DNA of 64,000 bases from Candidatus Sphingomonas colombiensis (GTDB lineage: Bacteria; Pseudomonadota; Alphaproteobacteria; Sphingomonadales; Sphingomonadaceae), in assembly GCA_029202845.1 (NCBI GenBank), contig CP119315.1, positions 2,945,001 to 3,009,000 of the forward strand, given 5' to 3'. Position numbers and translations under genes: made by a program. A model generated the notes under the pieces. The model was given only the letters and a program-made list of their open reading frames with translations, was not told the DNA's origin and searched no databases. Below, piece by piece: positions 1 to 9,248 of the stretch (its first letter is position 1; each line of letters starts with the position of its first letter).

Positions 1-1238
1 TTGCGATTGGTATTGGCGGCGACGCGCAAGTCGCGGATTTCGACCAGCTCGGAATTGGCGTCGTTATAGGGTTCGCCGGTCAGCCAGACCCGGCCACGGG
101 TGCGATCGATCAGCCCCGATTTCAACTTCGCATCGACCGATATGCCGACCGCGAGCCGGTTCCCTTCGGTGGCGTAGATCGTGATATCCCCGAACCGCGC
201 ATCTACCGGCCCGGCCTTGGGAATGGTGATCCCGCGCGCGGCGAGTTTGGCGAGTGCGCGCGCCACCACCGGCTCGAGTTGTGCATAATCGGCAAGCACC
301 GGAATCTGGAAGGCGAGCTTCGGCTGCTTCGCCTGTCGCACGAGATTGGGAAGAGGGGTGGGCGTCGGATCGGCGGGGCGATCGCCGACGAAAGTCTGCG
401 TCAGCGCCTCCGCCGTCGCGGTAAGCTCCAGATTGCGGCCGCGCACCCGATAGCCGGCGAAACCAATCCGCGTGGGGATGATGCGGAGCCATACGGGCGG
501 GTTTTCGCGGTTCAGCTCCAGCGAGGTAAAGCTCTCCCGCCACGCCTCCGCCGCTTCTTTGCGCGCATCGAGCGCGCGGAGTTGCTTGGGCAGATCGCGC
601 TCCAGCTTGGTGACAACGCCAGTAAGCTTGTCGTCGGCCTTGTCGACAAAGGTGATGCGCTTGCCGAACAGCGTTACGCCCGGAGGCGTCGTCCAGTCAT
701 AGTCGATCGCGACCTTTGCGGTGGGTGTCCAGTCGGGCTTGATGTCGAGCTGCACGTCGGCGTGCACGGTCGCTGCGCCGGTCGCGGTTTCGCGACGGAT
801 CAACCCGCCGATATCCTCCGCGCTCACCGTTGCATGGACGGGGAGCGTAAGGCGTAGCGTCTTCCCGCTGCCGCCCAGCGTGACGCGCCCGCGCCGCACC
901 GTGCCGATGATACGGCAGCGCAGATCGGGCGTTACCTTGATCCGTTTGCCGAACACTGCGACCCGCTGCGCGGGCACGCATTTGTCCTCCACGCGATCGA
1001 TCGACCACAAAGTCTGCGGCATTTCCCGGTTGAGCGTGCGCTCCAGATCGCTGAGCCGCGCCGTAATCGGCAGCGAGAGGGTCGATGGCGTTTCCGGCAG
1101 TTGCACCGGGGTTTCGAGTCGTGGTGGCGGAGGCGGCGGCGCGGGCTTGCGATGGCATCCGGCGAGCGTCGAGAATGCGGCGGTGACGGCAAGCGCCACG
1201 AGACCGAACTTGCGATGCGAAACGCCGGGGCCGCTCAT
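1..1238 (-). CDS. DUF4403 family lipoprotein (3' part beyond window edge)
   Basis: The frame is open from an ATG at 1238 to the left edge of the window, so only the first 412 or so residues are seen and the stop is missing. The N-terminus is basic, then hydrophobic, and ends in a lipobox (LAGC, Cys at about residue 28), followed by a proline run; this predicts an envelope lipoprotein. The body is rich in beta-strand-like segments with phrases such as a repeated hydrophobic-charged pattern and a conserved VWLTGEPYND near the visible end, which I recognise as the DUF4403 family. The biochemical role of that family is not established. It diverges from katG on the other strand across a 229-base gap. 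Family call is from recall, not from a search. Confidence 0.7.
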   Translation of the reverse strand, partial: MSGPGVSHRKFGLVALAVTAAFSTLAGCHRKPAPPPPPPRLETPVQLPETPSTLSLPITARLSDLERTLNREMPQTLWSIDRVEDKCVPAQRVAVFGKRIKVTPDLRCRIIGTVRRGRVTLGGSGKTLRLTLPVHATVSAEDIGGLIRRETATGAATVHADVQLDIKPDWTPTAKVAIDYDWTTPPGVTLFGKRITFVDKADDKLTGVVTKLERDLPKQLRALDARKEAAEAWRESFTSLELNRENPPVWLRIIPTRIGFAGYRVRGRNLELTATAEALTQTFVGDRPADPTPTPLPNLVRQAKQPKLAFQIPVLADYAQLEPVVARALAKLAARGITIPKAGPVDARFGDITIYATEGNRLAVGISVDAKLKSGLIDRTRGRVWLTGEPYNDANSELVEIRDLRVAANTNR

Positions 1239-1467
1239 ATCGCGCTTATCGTGCCGCGAGTTCGGCTATCCGTCGATAGCGGCGCGGCATTTTTTCCTGA
1301 GAACGACATGCGGCCGTGAAACGAGCCTGGCCTTCCCCGGTTCCGGGGCCTTTCACCGCATGAGGCGATCATTCGATCAGTCTCAGGGAATTTAGCGATT
1401 GGACAGTCTGTCAGACGCGCGCAATCATCCGCTGGCAGAAAGAGCATAACCATAGGAGCGGAGAGCG
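1239..1467. promoter_or_regulatory. Divergent promoter region between DUF4403 gene and katG
   Basis: This 229-base gap separates two divergent genes and must hold their promoters. It contains a short inverted repeat, CTATC at 1266-1270 and GATAG at 1275-1279, whose half-sites resemble OxyR half-sites, although the spacing and the lack of a second pair make that assignment weak. A GC-rich hairpin (CCCCGG at 1335-1340 with CCGGGG at 1343-1348) is also present. I cannot place a -35/-10 pair with confidence. A purine-rich ribosome site sits just upstream of the katG ATG. Confidence 0.4.
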
Positions 1468-3669
1468 ATGAACGTCGAAGCACAATGCCCAATGAACGGC
1501 GGAAAGCTGGAAGGCGATGCCGTCCTGTTCGAGATGACCAACCGGTTGTGGTGGCCGAACATGCTCGATCTTTCGATCCTGCATCAGAACCCGCCGGCGG
1601 GCGACCCAATGGGGACGGAATATGAATATGCCGCCGAATTCAAGACGCTCGATCTCGCTGCCGTAAAGCAGGACATCTTCGCGCTGATGACCAACTCGCA
1701 AGAGTGGTGGCCGGCGGATTTCGGCCATTATGGGCCGCTGTTCATCCGCATGGCATGGCATAGCGCGGGCACCTATCGCATCGGCGACGGGCGTGGTGGC
1801 GGTGGCCACGGCACGCAGCGTTTCGCCCCGCTCAACAGCTGGCCGGATAACGCCAATCTCGACAAGGCGCGGCTGCTCCTCTGGCCCGTTAAGCAGAAAT
1901 ACGGCCGTAAGCTTTCATGGGGCGATCTGCTGATCCTCGCGGGCAATTGCGCGCTCGAATCGATGGGCTTCGAAACTGCTGGCTTCGGTGGCGGGCGCAC
2001 CGACATCTGGGAGCCGGAAACCGCGGTGCGCTGGGGGCCGGAGCGCGAATGGCTTTCCACCAGCGACAAGCCGAACAGCCGCTATTCGGGTGAGCGCGAC
2101 CTCTCGAACCCGCTGGCGGCGGTGCAGATGGGGCTGATCTACGTCAACCCGGAGGGGCCGGACGGCAATCCCGATCCGCTCGCGGCCGCGCATGATATCC
2201 GTGAGACGTTCGCGCGCATGGCGATGAACGATGAAGAGACGGTGGCGCTGATCGCCGGCGGCCACACCTTCGGCAAGACCCATGGTGCGGCAACGCCCGA
2301 TCAATATGTCGGCCCGGAGCCGGCGGGTGCGGGGATCGAGCAGCAGGGGCTGGGCTGGGCCAACAGCTATGGCACCGGCAATGCGGGCGATACGATCACC
2401 AGCGGGCTTGAGGTTACCTGGACTGCAACCCCGACAAAGTGGGATAATACCTTTTTCGATGCGTTGTTCGAACACGAATGGGAACTGACGAAAAGCCCGG
2501 CGGGCGCGCAACAATGGGTCGCAAAGGATTCATCGGAAACCGTGCCCGACGCGCACGATCCGTCGAGGCGGCATCGCCCGACGATGCTGACGACCGACCT
2601 CTCGCTGCGCTTCGACCCTGCTTATGAGAAGATTTCGCGGCACTTCCACGAAAACCCGGCGGCCTTCGCGAATGCGTTCGCCGAAGCCTGGTACAAGCTC
2701 ACCCACCGCGACATGGGGCCGCACGGATTGCTGCTCGGTGCCGAGGTGCCCGCCGAACCACGTATCTGGCAGGATCCGGTGCCGGCGGTCTCCCATCCGC
2801 TTATCGACGCTGCCGATGCCGAGGCGCTGAAGGCGAAAATTCTCGCTTCCGGCCTCTCGATCTCGCGGCTGGTCAAGACGGCCTGGGCGTCCGCGTCGAC
2901 CTTCCGGGGAACGGACAAGCGCGGTGGCGCCAATGGCGCGCGCATCCGCCTTGCGCCGCAGAAGGATTGGGCGGTCAACGAGCCGGCCGAACTCGCCGAC
3001 ACGCTAGCCAAGCTCGAGGCGATCCAGCGTGATTTCAACGCTGGCAGCAAGAAAGTGTCGCTCGCCGATCTGATCGTGCTCGGCGGCAATGCGGCGGTAG
3101 AGGCGGCAGCGAAGAAGGCGGGACGCGACGTGAAGGTGCCGTTCTCGCCGGGTCGCACCGATGCGACCGCCGAACAGACCGACGCGGAATCCTTCGCCCC
3201 GCTGGAGCCGAAAACTGACGGCTTCCGCAATTATACGGGCGGCGGAACCGATCTTTCGCTGGAGGAAGCGCTGGTCGATCGGGCGCATCTGTTGACGCTC
3301 ACCGCGCCGGAGATGACCGTGCTGGTTGGCGGCCTGCGTGTGTTGGGCGCGAACCATGGCGGCTCCGATCTCGGCGTGTTCACCGAGCGCAAGGAAACGC
3401 TGACCAACGATTTCTTCGCCAATCTGCTCAAGACGAGCACGGCGATGAAATGGACGGCGGCTGGCGACGGCACGTTCGCCGCGCATGATCGCAAGACGGG
3501 CGAGAAGAAACTGGCCGGCACGCGCGTCGATCTGATCTTCGGATCGAACGCGCAACTCCGTGCGCTGGCGGAGGCTTATGCCACTGACGACGCCGCGGAC
3601 CGCTTCGTCGACGCTTTCGTCAAGGTGTGGGGCAAGGTGATGAACCTCGATCGGTTCGATATCGCCTGA
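1468..3669 (+). CDS. katG: Catalase-peroxidase KatG
   Basis: Bifunctional haem enzyme that removes hydrogen peroxide as catalase and as peroxidase in the cytoplasm. The 733-residue length matches the family (about 720-750), which consists of two duplicated peroxidase-like halves. The distal haem site is visible as RMAWHSAGTYR with Arg94, Trp97 and His98; a Tyr in GLIYVNPEGP and a Met in FARMAMND complete the Trp-Tyr-Met adduct typical of KatG; the proximal His lies in AGGHTFGKTHG. The ATG at 1468 is preceded by AGGAGCGGAG, which supports this start. It stands alone, but oxyR and ahpCD lie 4-6 kb downstream, so peroxide-responsive control by OxyR is a reasonable inference. Confidence 0.98.
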   Translation: MNVEAQCPMNGGKLEGDAVLFEMTNRLWWPNMLDLSILHQNPPAGDPMGTEYEYAAEFKTLDLAAVKQDIFALMTNSQEWWPADFGHYGPLFIRMAWHSAGTYRIGDGRGGGGHGTQRFAPLNSWPDNANLDKARLLLWPVKQKYGRKLSWGDLLILAGNCALESMGFETAGFGGGRTDIWEPETAVRWGPEREWLSTSDKPNSRYSGERDLSNPLAAVQMGLIYVNPEGPDGNPDPLAAAHDIRETFARMAMNDEETVALIAGGHTFGKTHGAATPDQYVGPEPAGAGIEQQGLGWANSYGTGNAGDTITSGLEVTWTATPTKWDNTFFDALFEHEWELTKSPAGAQQWVAKDSSETVPDAHDPSRRHRPTMLTTDLSLRFDPAYEKISRHFHENPAAFANAFAEAWYKLTHRDMGPHGLLLGAEVPAEPRIWQDPVPAVSHPLIDAADAEALKAKILASGLSISRLVKTAWASASTFRGTDKRGGANGARIRLAPQKDWAVNEPAELADTLAKLEAIQRDFNAGSKKVSLADLIVLGGNAAVEAAAKKAGRDVKVPFSPGRTDATAEQTDAESFAPLEPKTDGFRNYTGGGTDLSLEEALVDRAHLLTLTAPEMTVLVGGLRVLGANHGGSDLGVFTERKETLTNDFFANLLKTSTAMKWTAAGDGTFAAHDRKTGEKKLAGTRVDLIFGSNAQLRALAEAYATDDAADRFVDAFVKVWGKVMNLDRFDIA

Positions 3670-3778
3670 GCCGCGATGCGGGCCGGCTCGTTTCCCGACG
3701 GGGGAGCGGGTCGGCGCCGCTGCCAGCTAAACGCGCGTGCCGGTTGCCGACTGGCACGGCACCGCCTATCTCGCATCC

Positions 3779-4117
3779 ATGGCTACCGTCATTTCCGAAA
3801 TCGCGCTCACCTCGTCCGCCGCCGCGCGGGTCGCGGCGATCGCCGCGAAACAGGGCAAGCCCGCGATCCTGCGACTGTCTGTGGAGGGCGGGGGCTGTTC
3901 CGGCTTCCAATATCGCTTCGGCCTCGCCGATGCGATCGAGCCGGGTGACGTCGTGGCGGAAACCGATGGCGTGACGTTGGTGGTTGATGACGTGAGCATC
4001 GATCTCGTGCGCGGGGCCTTGGTCGATTATGTCGAATCGCTGGGTGGCGCGGCGTTCAAGGTCGAAAACCCGGTCGCGGCGTCTGGCTGCGGCTGCGGCA
4101 CCAGCTTTTCGGTCTGA
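3779..4117 (+). CDS. erpA: HesB/IscA-type iron-sulfur carrier (ErpA-like)
   Basis: A-type carrier that accepts a Fe-S cluster and delivers it to apo-proteins. The protein is 112 residues, the usual size, and has the three diagnostic cysteines: one in GGGCSGFQY and two in the C-terminal SGCGCG. I start it at ATG 3779 (MATVISEIAL), where family similarity begins; an in-frame ATG at 3737 would add 14 unrelated residues. It ends 8 bases before the exonuclease gene and both probably share a transcript. Choosing between ErpA and IscA is not certain; the absence of isc or suf genes nearby fits an ErpA-like stand-alone carrier. Confidence 0.85.
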   Translation: MATVISEIALTSSAAARVAAIAAKQGKPAILRLSVEGGGCSGFQYRFGLADAIEPGDVVAETDGVTLVVDDVSIDLVRGALVDYVESLGGAAFKVENPVAASGCGCGTSFSV

Positions 4118-4125
4118 TCGCGCGC

Positions 4126-4896
4126 GTGAAGATCGTCAGCTATAATGTGAACGGCATCAAGGCGCGCCTGCCGCGTCTGGTGGAATATCTCACCGAGCAG
4201 CAGCCCGATATCGTCTGCCTTCAGGAATTGAAGTCGAGCGACGAGACCTTCCCGGAGGCCGATATCCGTGCCGCCGGCTATGGCGCGGTGTGGCACGGGC
4301 AAAAGGGCTTCAACGGCGTCGCCGTCCTCGCTCGCGGGGCCGATCCGATCGAGCGCCAGCGTGGGCTGGATGGCGAGCCCGAGGATGAGCACAGCCGCTA
4401 TCTCGAATGCGAGGTCGATGGGCTGGTGGTCGCATCCATCTATCTCCCCAACGGCAATCCGCAGCCGGGACCGAAATTCGATTATAAATTGCGCTGGATG
4501 GAGCGGCTCGCGGCTCGCGCGCGGGCACTGCTGGCGGAGGAGGTGCCGGTCGTGCTGGCGGGGGACTATAACGTCATCCCGAACGACGATGATGTCTATT
4601 CCACCCGCGCGATGGCCGAGGATGCGCTGATGCAGCCGGAAAGCCGTGCGGCCTATCGCGCGCTGCTCGCGCAGGGGTGGACGGACGCGCTGCGCACGCG
4701 CCATCCGCAAGGCCGGGTGTGGACTTTCTGGGACTATCAGGCGGGTGCGTGGCAGCGCGACGCGGGGTTCCGCATCGATCACTTGCTGCTCAGCCCGGCG
4801 GTCGCCGATCGACTGGTCGAGGCTGGCGTGGATCGCGAGTATCGCGGTCGTGAAAAGGCCAGCGACCATGCGCCGACCTGGGTGAAGATCCGCTAG
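4126..4896 (+). CDS. xth: Exodeoxyribonuclease III
   Basis: AP endonuclease and 3'-5' exonuclease of base-excision repair, in the endonuclease/exonuclease/phosphatase fold. The 256 residues carry the expected motifs in order: SYNVNGIKAR at the N-terminus, CLQELK with the metal-binding Glu, IYLPNG, GDYNVIPND with catalytic Asp and Asn, a FWDYQAGAW loop, RIDHLLLS and the terminal SDHAP with the catalytic His. Translation starts at a GTG at 4126, 8 bases after the Fe-S carrier stop. The MFS gene on the other strand converges on it with 20 bases between. Confidence 0.95.
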   Translation: MKIVSYNVNGIKARLPRLVEYLTEQQPDIVCLQELKSSDETFPEADIRAAGYGAVWHGQKGFNGVAVLARGADPIERQRGLDGEPEDEHSRYLECEVDGLVVASIYLPNGNPQPGPKFDYKLRWMERLAARARALLAEEVPVVLAGDYNVIPNDDDVYSTRAMAEDALMQPESRAAYRALLAQGWTDALRTRHPQGRVWTFWDYQAGAWQRDAGFRIDHLLLSPAVADRLVEAGVDREYRGREKASDHAPTWVKIR

Positions 4897-4916
4897 GGCG
4901 CGTCAGGCCGTCCGCC

Positions 4917-6212
4917 TCAGTCGCAAGCGAGGTGCAGCTTTTGCGCCAGCCACGCTGAGACGAAGCACATTGCGACGATCGCCAGCAGCAGATCGTTGGC
5001 GGTGACGCCGATCGCGGTCAGCCCGGCGACGACCGCCGAACCGATCGTCATCGCGCCAGCATTGACGACGTTGTTCGCCGCCACTGTCCGGGCCGTCTGA
5101 TCCTTGGGCACGGTGGTGGTCAGAAAGGCATAGAGCGGCACGACGAACATGCCGCCGAACACCGCGATGCCAACCAGCGACAGCAGCATGAACGCCGCGC
5201 CGGGATGGTGGATGAACCCTTCGACCCCGTAAAGAGTACCGGCGGGTGCCGGTGCCCAGCCGCGTACCGAAAACCAGAAGGCCAGCACCGCGCCGGCCAT
5301 GGCGATCACAGAGGCGGGCGAATATTTCGCGGAAATATGCCCGCGCAGCATCAGGTTGATGACCACCGATCCGATCGCGACGCCAACGGAGAAGATCGCC
5401 AGCACCAGGCTGGCCACGCTGGCGTCCGATGTCAGCACATTCTTCACCAGCGGCGGAAAAATCACCACCAGCACCGATCCGATCGTCCAGAAGAAACTGA
5501 TCGCGCAGATCGCGAGGAACAGCCGCGGGATGTGCATTGTCCCGTTAATCAACCGCCAAGAGGCGCGAAACGGGTTGAGATCGAGCGTAAGCGGCGGCCC
5601 GAGCCGTGGCGCGGGGGGCACCTGACGCGCGGTGAGATAACCAGCGAGCGCTACCGCGAAAGTGACGAGTGCGACGATTGCGACCGAATGATAGATCAGG
5701 CCGGCGAGTATCGTGCCCATCAGGATCGAGAGATAGGTGCCGGCTTCCACAAGTCCGGTGCCGCCGAGCACGTCGTCTTCGTCCAGATGTTGCGGCAGGA
5801 TCGCGTATTTGATTGGGCCGAAAAAGGTGGAATGAACGCCGAGCCCGGTCACCGCCGTAAGCATCAATATTACGGGAATCGTCGGAACCCCGGCGCGCGC
5901 GAGCAACAGCCCCGCGCTGCCCATCGCCATGATGCCGAATTCCGCGATCTTCACATAACGAATGATCCGCGCCTTGTCCGTGGTGTCGGCGATCTGCCCG
6001 GCCAGCGCGGAAAAAAGGAAGAAGGGCAGGATGAACAGCCCCGCCGCCAGCGCATTGAAAAAGCTTTCCTGTCGGGAGTCCGCGAAAATCTCATAGGTCG
6101 CGAACAGCACCATCGCCGTCTTGAACAGATTATCGTTGAACGCCCCCAGGAACTGCGTGGAGAAAAGCGGCAAAAAACGTCGACGCTTGAGAAGCCCGAG
6201 GGCGTTGATCAT
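4917..6212 (-). CDS. MFS transporter, LplT-like (lysophospholipid transporter family)
   Basis: A 431-residue membrane protein with about twelve hydrophobic segments and no signal peptide. The N-terminal FLGAFNDNLFKTA is the signature of the LplT branch of the major facilitator superfamily, which flips lysophospholipids across the inner membrane and in many bacteria is fused to, or next to, an acyltransferase (Aas). Here there is no acyltransferase domain or neighbour, so the substrate is inferred from family only. It is divergent from pgsA, a phospholipid synthesis gene, which is at least consistent with a lipid role. The start is an ATG at 6212. Confidence 0.8.
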   Translation of the reverse strand: MINALGLLKRRRFLPLFSTQFLGAFNDNLFKTAMVLFATYEIFADSRQESFFNALAAGLFILPFFLFSALAGQIADTTDKARIIRYVKIAEFGIMAMGSAGLLLARAGVPTIPVILMLTAVTGLGVHSTFFGPIKYAILPQHLDEDDVLGGTGLVEAGTYLSILMGTILAGLIYHSVAIVALVTFAVALAGYLTARQVPPAPRLGPPLTLDLNPFRASWRLINGTMHIPRLFLAICAISFFWTIGSVLVVIFPPLVKNVLTSDASVASLVLAIFSVGVAIGSVVINLMLRGHISAKYSPASVIAMAGAVLAFWFSVRGWAPAPAGTLYGVEGFIHHPGAAFMLLSLVGIAVFGGMFVVPLYAFLTTTVPKDQTARTVAANNVVNAGAMTIGSAVVAGLTAIGVTANDLLLAIVAMCFVSAWLAQKLHLACD

Positions 6213-6370
6213 GACGCTGGTTATGCCCTGCTACATACGGATTTGGTGGAGGCATAGACCAGCGCAGGGACTGACGCCAACCGCTAAACATCGCGGATGG
6301 GGCGGATATGATCGGCGGGTTGCGCCGAAGCCGTTGCGGCACGGGGATAGGGTGCCTAAGTCCTGTCGCG

Positions 6371-6922
6371 ATGCTGACCGTGCCGAACCTGCTGACCCTG
6401 TCGCGAATCGTCGCGCTGCCGTTGCTTGTCGCGTGCCTGTGGTGGCCGGCGTGGACGGCGGGCTATTGGCTGGCCTTTGCGCTTTATTGCCTGATGGGCA
6501 TCACCGACTATTTCGATGGCTATCTCGCGCGCGCTCAGGGCACGGTATCTAAGCTCGGCGTATTTCTCGATCCGATTGCGGACAAGATCATGGTTTCGGC
6601 CGTGATCCTGATGCTGGTGGCGACACGGGATATCGGTGGCATTCACCTGATCGCCGCGCTCGTCATCCTGCTGCGCGAGATCGCGGTATCGGGGTTACGC
6701 GAATTTCTGGCGCAACTCCAAGTCTCCGTGCCGGTTTCGCGGCTGGCGAAATGGAAGACAACGCTGCAACTCGTCGCGCTCGGTGCGCTGATCCTCGGCG
6801 GTGCAGTGCCGGGAGAGGCGTGGGTGAAGCTGGTCGGGCTCGTTTCCTTGTGGGGGGCGGCCGCGCTCACCATCGTCACCGGCTGGGACTATTTGCGCGT
6901 CGGCCTGAAGCACATGGATTGA
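6371..6922 (+). CDS. pgsA: CDP-diacylglycerol-glycerol-3-phosphate 3-phosphatidyltransferase
   Basis: Committed step of phosphatidylglycerol synthesis in the inner membrane. The 183-residue protein has several membrane segments and the CDP-alcohol phosphatidyltransferase signature DG-x2-AR-x8-G-x3-D-x3-D at DGYLAR...GVFLDPIADK. I chose ATG 6371 (MLTVPNLLTLSR), the normal beginning of the family; an upstream ATG at 6308 adds a non-conserved stretch. The stop overlaps the moaD start (TGATG), so the three genes pgsA-moaD-moaE are translationally coupled. Confidence 0.95.
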   Translation: MLTVPNLLTLSRIVALPLLVACLWWPAWTAGYWLAFALYCLMGITDYFDGYLARAQGTVSKLGVFLDPIADKIMVSAVILMLVATRDIGGIHLIAALVILLREIAVSGLREFLAQLQVSVPVSRLAKWKTTLQLVALGALILGGAVPGEAWVKLVGLVSLWGAAALTIVTGWDYLRVGLKHMD

Positions 6923-7173
6923 TGCGGCTGCTTTATTTCGCCTGGGTGCGCGAACGCATCGGCGTGGCGGAGGAGCAGCTTGATCCGCCAGCGGAAATTG
7001 CGACGGTCTCAGCGCTGGTCGACTGGTTGGCGCAGCGCAGCGCAGGCCACGCCGCCGCCTTTGCCGATCGGGAGCGGTTGCGCGCGGCGGTGGATCAGGC
7101 GTTCGTGCCGCTCGATGCCCCGATCGCGGGTGCGCGCGAGGTGGCGCTGTTTCCGCCGGTGACGGGCGGATGA
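6922..7173 (+). CDS. moaD: Molybdopterin synthase sulfur carrier subunit
   Basis: Small ubiquitin-fold subunit of molybdopterin synthase; its C-terminal glycine carries the thiocarboxylate sulfur. The 83-residue protein ends in the required Gly-Gly (FPPVTGG). The start overlaps the pgsA stop and the stop overlaps the moaE start by ATGA, so synthesis of the two synthase subunits is coupled. No other molybdenum cofactor genes are in the window. Confidence 0.93.
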   Translation: MRLLYFAWVRERIGVAEEQLDPPAEIATVSALVDWLAQRSAGHAAAFADRERLRAAVDQAFVPLDAPIAGAREVALFPPVTGG

Positions 7174-7604
7174 TCTTCATCCGTGTCTCGCACGAGCCGA
7201 TCGACATCGCCAGCGAACATGCGCGGGTGGAGCGGGGCGGGGCGGTGGCGACCTTTACGGGGCTGGTGCGCGCCGATGACGGCGTGGAAGAACTGACGCT
7301 CGAACATTACCCCGCCGCGACCGAGGCGGCGCTGACGCGGCTGGCGGATGAGGCGGCGGCGCGCTGGTCGCTGAGTGCCGCGTCGATCGTCCACCGCGTC
7401 GGCGCGATGCGGCCCGGCGAGCGGATCGTGTTTGTTGGCACCTGCGCGGCGCATCGTGCCGCCGCATTGGAGGCTTGCGCGTTCCTGATCGACCGGCTCA
7501 AGACCGATGCGCCGTTCTGGAAGCGCGAGAGGCGAGGGGCGGAGGCGCGCTGGGTCGATCAGCGCGAGGGCGATCACCGCGCGGCGGAGAAATGGTCGCG
7601 CTGA
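7170..7604 (+). CDS. moaE: Molybdopterin synthase catalytic subunit
   Basis: Catalytic partner of MoaD that converts cyclic pyranopterin monophosphate to molybdopterin in the cytoplasm. The 144 residues show the family features: FTGLVR near residue 30, an LEHYPAATE segment, VHRVG, and the C-terminal KTDAPFWKRE that provides the active-site lysines. The gene overlaps moaD by four bases and ends 18 bases before the convergent oxyR stop. Confidence 0.95.
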   Translation: MIFIRVSHEPIDIASEHARVERGGAVATFTGLVRADDGVEELTLEHYPAATEAALTRLADEAAARWSLSAASIVHRVGAMRPGERIVFVGTCAAHRAAALEACAFLIDRLKTDAPFWKRERRGAEARWVDQREGDHRAAEKWSR

Positions 7605-7622
7605 CCGCGAGACGGAATGAGG

Positions 7623-8525
7623 TTAGCGCTGTTCCGCCAACACTTCCGCCAACAACAGGAAATCGCGCTCGCGTGGTGAAGCTTTGCGCCACGCCAGCGC
7701 GATCGTGCGTAACGGATGCTCGCCAGCGAGTGGCCGCGCGCGGATATGGGTATGCTCGAGAATGCCCGCCTTCAGCGCCATTTCAGGCAGCATCGTCACG
7801 CCCAGCCCGTTGTCGACCATCTGGACGATCGTGTGGAGCGAGGTGCCGAGCATCTGTGCTTCGGCACGCAATTCCGGGCGATTGCAGGCCGCCAGCGCAT
7901 GTTCCTTGAGGCAATGGCCGTCTTCGAGCAGCAACAGCCTGGTCTCATCGATCTCTTCCGCCGAAACAGGCGTCGCCACGCCGGGCAATTCACCCTCAGG
8001 GAAAGCGACGAACAGGCGGTCGTCGAACAAGGCCTGCGTCGCCACCTCGCCACAGGCATATGGCAGCGCCAGCAGCACGCAATCCGCGCGCCCGTTGTTG
8101 AGCGATTCGCACGCCGCCGCGCTTGGCTCTTCGCGCAGGAACAGCTTTAGGTCGGGATAGTCGGAACGCAGCCGCGGGAGGATGCGCGGCAGCAGGAAGG
8201 GGGCGATCGTCGGGATCACGCTCATCCGCATCTCGCCGGACAACGGGCGGCCGGCGGCGCGCGCCATATCACCCAGTTCCTCCGCCTCGCGCAGCACCTT
8301 GCGCGCCTTGGCCGCGATCCGCTCGCCGAGCGGGGTGAAGCGCACGACGCGGCGGGTGCGCTCCACCAGCGTGACGCCGATCAATGCCTCCAGTTCGCGC
8401 AGTCCGGCCGACAGGGTCGATTGCGTAACGTAGCAGCTTTCCGCCGCGCGGCCGAAATGGCCATGCTCCTTGAGCGCGATCAGATATTGGAGCTGCTTCA
8501 GCGTGGGAAGGTAGGTCTGCGCCAC
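7623..8525 (-). CDS. oxyR: Hydrogen peroxide-sensing LysR regulator OxyR
   Basis: LysR-type activator of peroxide defence genes. The 300-residue protein has an N-terminal winged helix-turn-helix (residues 5-65) and a substrate-like sensing domain. The peroxide switch is present: LLEDGHCLKEHALAAC places Cys205 and Cys214 nine residues apart, the same spacing as the redox pair Cys199/Cys208 of E. coli OxyR. This makes OxyR a much better call than a generic LysR protein. It is divergent from ahpC, the classical arrangement for autoregulated OxyR with its target. Confidence 0.93.
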   Translation of the reverse strand: MAQTYLPTLKQLQYLIALKEHGHFGRAAESCYVTQSTLSAGLRELEALIGVTLVERTRRVVRFTPLGERIAAKARKVLREAEELGDMARAAGRPLSGEMRMSVIPTIAPFLLPRILPRLRSDYPDLKLFLREEPSAAACESLNNGRADCVLLALPYACGEVATQALFDDRLFVAFPEGELPGVATPVSAEEIDETRLLLLEDGHCLKEHALAACNRPELRAEAQMLGTSLHTIVQMVDNGLGVTMLPEMALKAGILEHTHIRARPLAGEHPLRTIALAWRKASPRERDFLLLAEVLAEQR

Positions 8526-8686
8526 TGATCGCCTCTATCGATTGAGATGAGCGGAATAGACCATTGGATCGATCAAGCGAAGGCCTATATGCCTGATTGC
8601 GCAAGAGGCGAACGAATCGCCCGCGTAACGAAAATAGGAGATGGATGCGATGGAGGCCCGGATTCTATAACCAGGAGGCCATAAGC
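8526..8686. promoter_or_regulatory. oxyR-ahpC divergent control region
   Basis: The 161 bases between the divergent oxyR and ahpC genes should hold both promoters and the OxyR site. AT-rich half-site-like words occur at 8535-8575 (CTATC, GAT, ATAG, GATC), but no clean four-part ATAG-N7-CTAT-N7-ATAG-N7-CTAT match is visible, so I mark the region and not a site. The ahpC ribosome site CCAGGAGG lies at 8671-8678, 8 bases from the ATG at 8687. Confidence 0.5.
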
Positions 8687-9232
8687 ATGCTGACCATCGG
8701 CGATACCTTCCCCGCCATTACCGTTCCCGTCCAGCAGGGCGTCAATGCGCTGCCCGCCGGCGAGACGCTTGACCTGACCACTGCCTATCCGGGCAAGTGG
8801 AAGGTGCTGTTCTACTGGCCGAAGGATTTCACCTTCGTTTGCCCGACCGAGATCGTTGGCTACAGCCAGCTCAAGGGCGATTTCGAGGATCGTGACGCCG
8901 TGCTGATCGGCGCCTCGACCGATACCGCGCACGTCCACCTTGCGTGGCGCAAGTCCGACGCCGATCTGGCGGCGGCTGACTTCCCGTGGCTCGCCGACAA
9001 TGGCGCGAAGCTGGCGGAAGCGCTCGGCATTCTCGACAAGAACGAGCATGTCGCGTTCCGCGCCACCTTCATCATCGACCCGGACAATGTGATCCAGGCG
9101 GTGCAGGTCAACGGCCTGAACGTCGGCCGCAATCCGGCGGAAACGCTGCGCGTGCTCGACGCGCTGCAGACCGATGAGCTGTGCCCGTGCAACTGGAACA
9201 AGGGCGACGACGTTCTGCAACTCGCAGCGTAA
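8687..9232 (+). CDS. ahpC: Alkyl hydroperoxide reductase AhpC (three-cysteine peroxiredoxin)
   Basis: Peroxiredoxin that reduces hydrogen peroxide, organic peroxides and peroxynitrite. The 181-residue protein has the peroxidatic Cys52 in FTFVCPTE and a C-terminal DELCPCNW with Cys166 and Cys168. The C-x-C pair is the feature of the mycobacterial type of AhpC that is recycled by AhpD rather than by the flavoprotein AhpF, and ahpD does follow directly. The start at ATG 8687 is fixed by a strong ribosome site (CCAGGAGG); an upstream in-frame start at 8597 lacks one. Confidence 0.96.
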   Translation: MLTIGDTFPAITVPVQQGVNALPAGETLDLTTAYPGKWKVLFYWPKDFTFVCPTEIVGYSQLKGDFEDRDAVLIGASTDTAHVHLAWRKSDADLAAADFPWLADNGAKLAEALGILDKNEHVAFRATFIIDPDNVIQAVQVNGLNVGRNPAETLRVLDALQTDELCPCNWNKGDDVLQLAA

Positions 9233-9248
9233 TCCCTGATCCTGTCGA

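Noticed and set aside
1266..1279. OxyR site upstream of katG
   Set aside because: CTATC-N4-GATAG matches half-site words but the spacing differs from the known four-part site and only one pair is visible. Kept as part of the promoter region, not as a site.
5205..6257. A 350-codon frame antisense to the MFS transporter
   Set aside because: It is a shadow of the membrane protein gene; the translation is charged throughout with no fold-like pattern.
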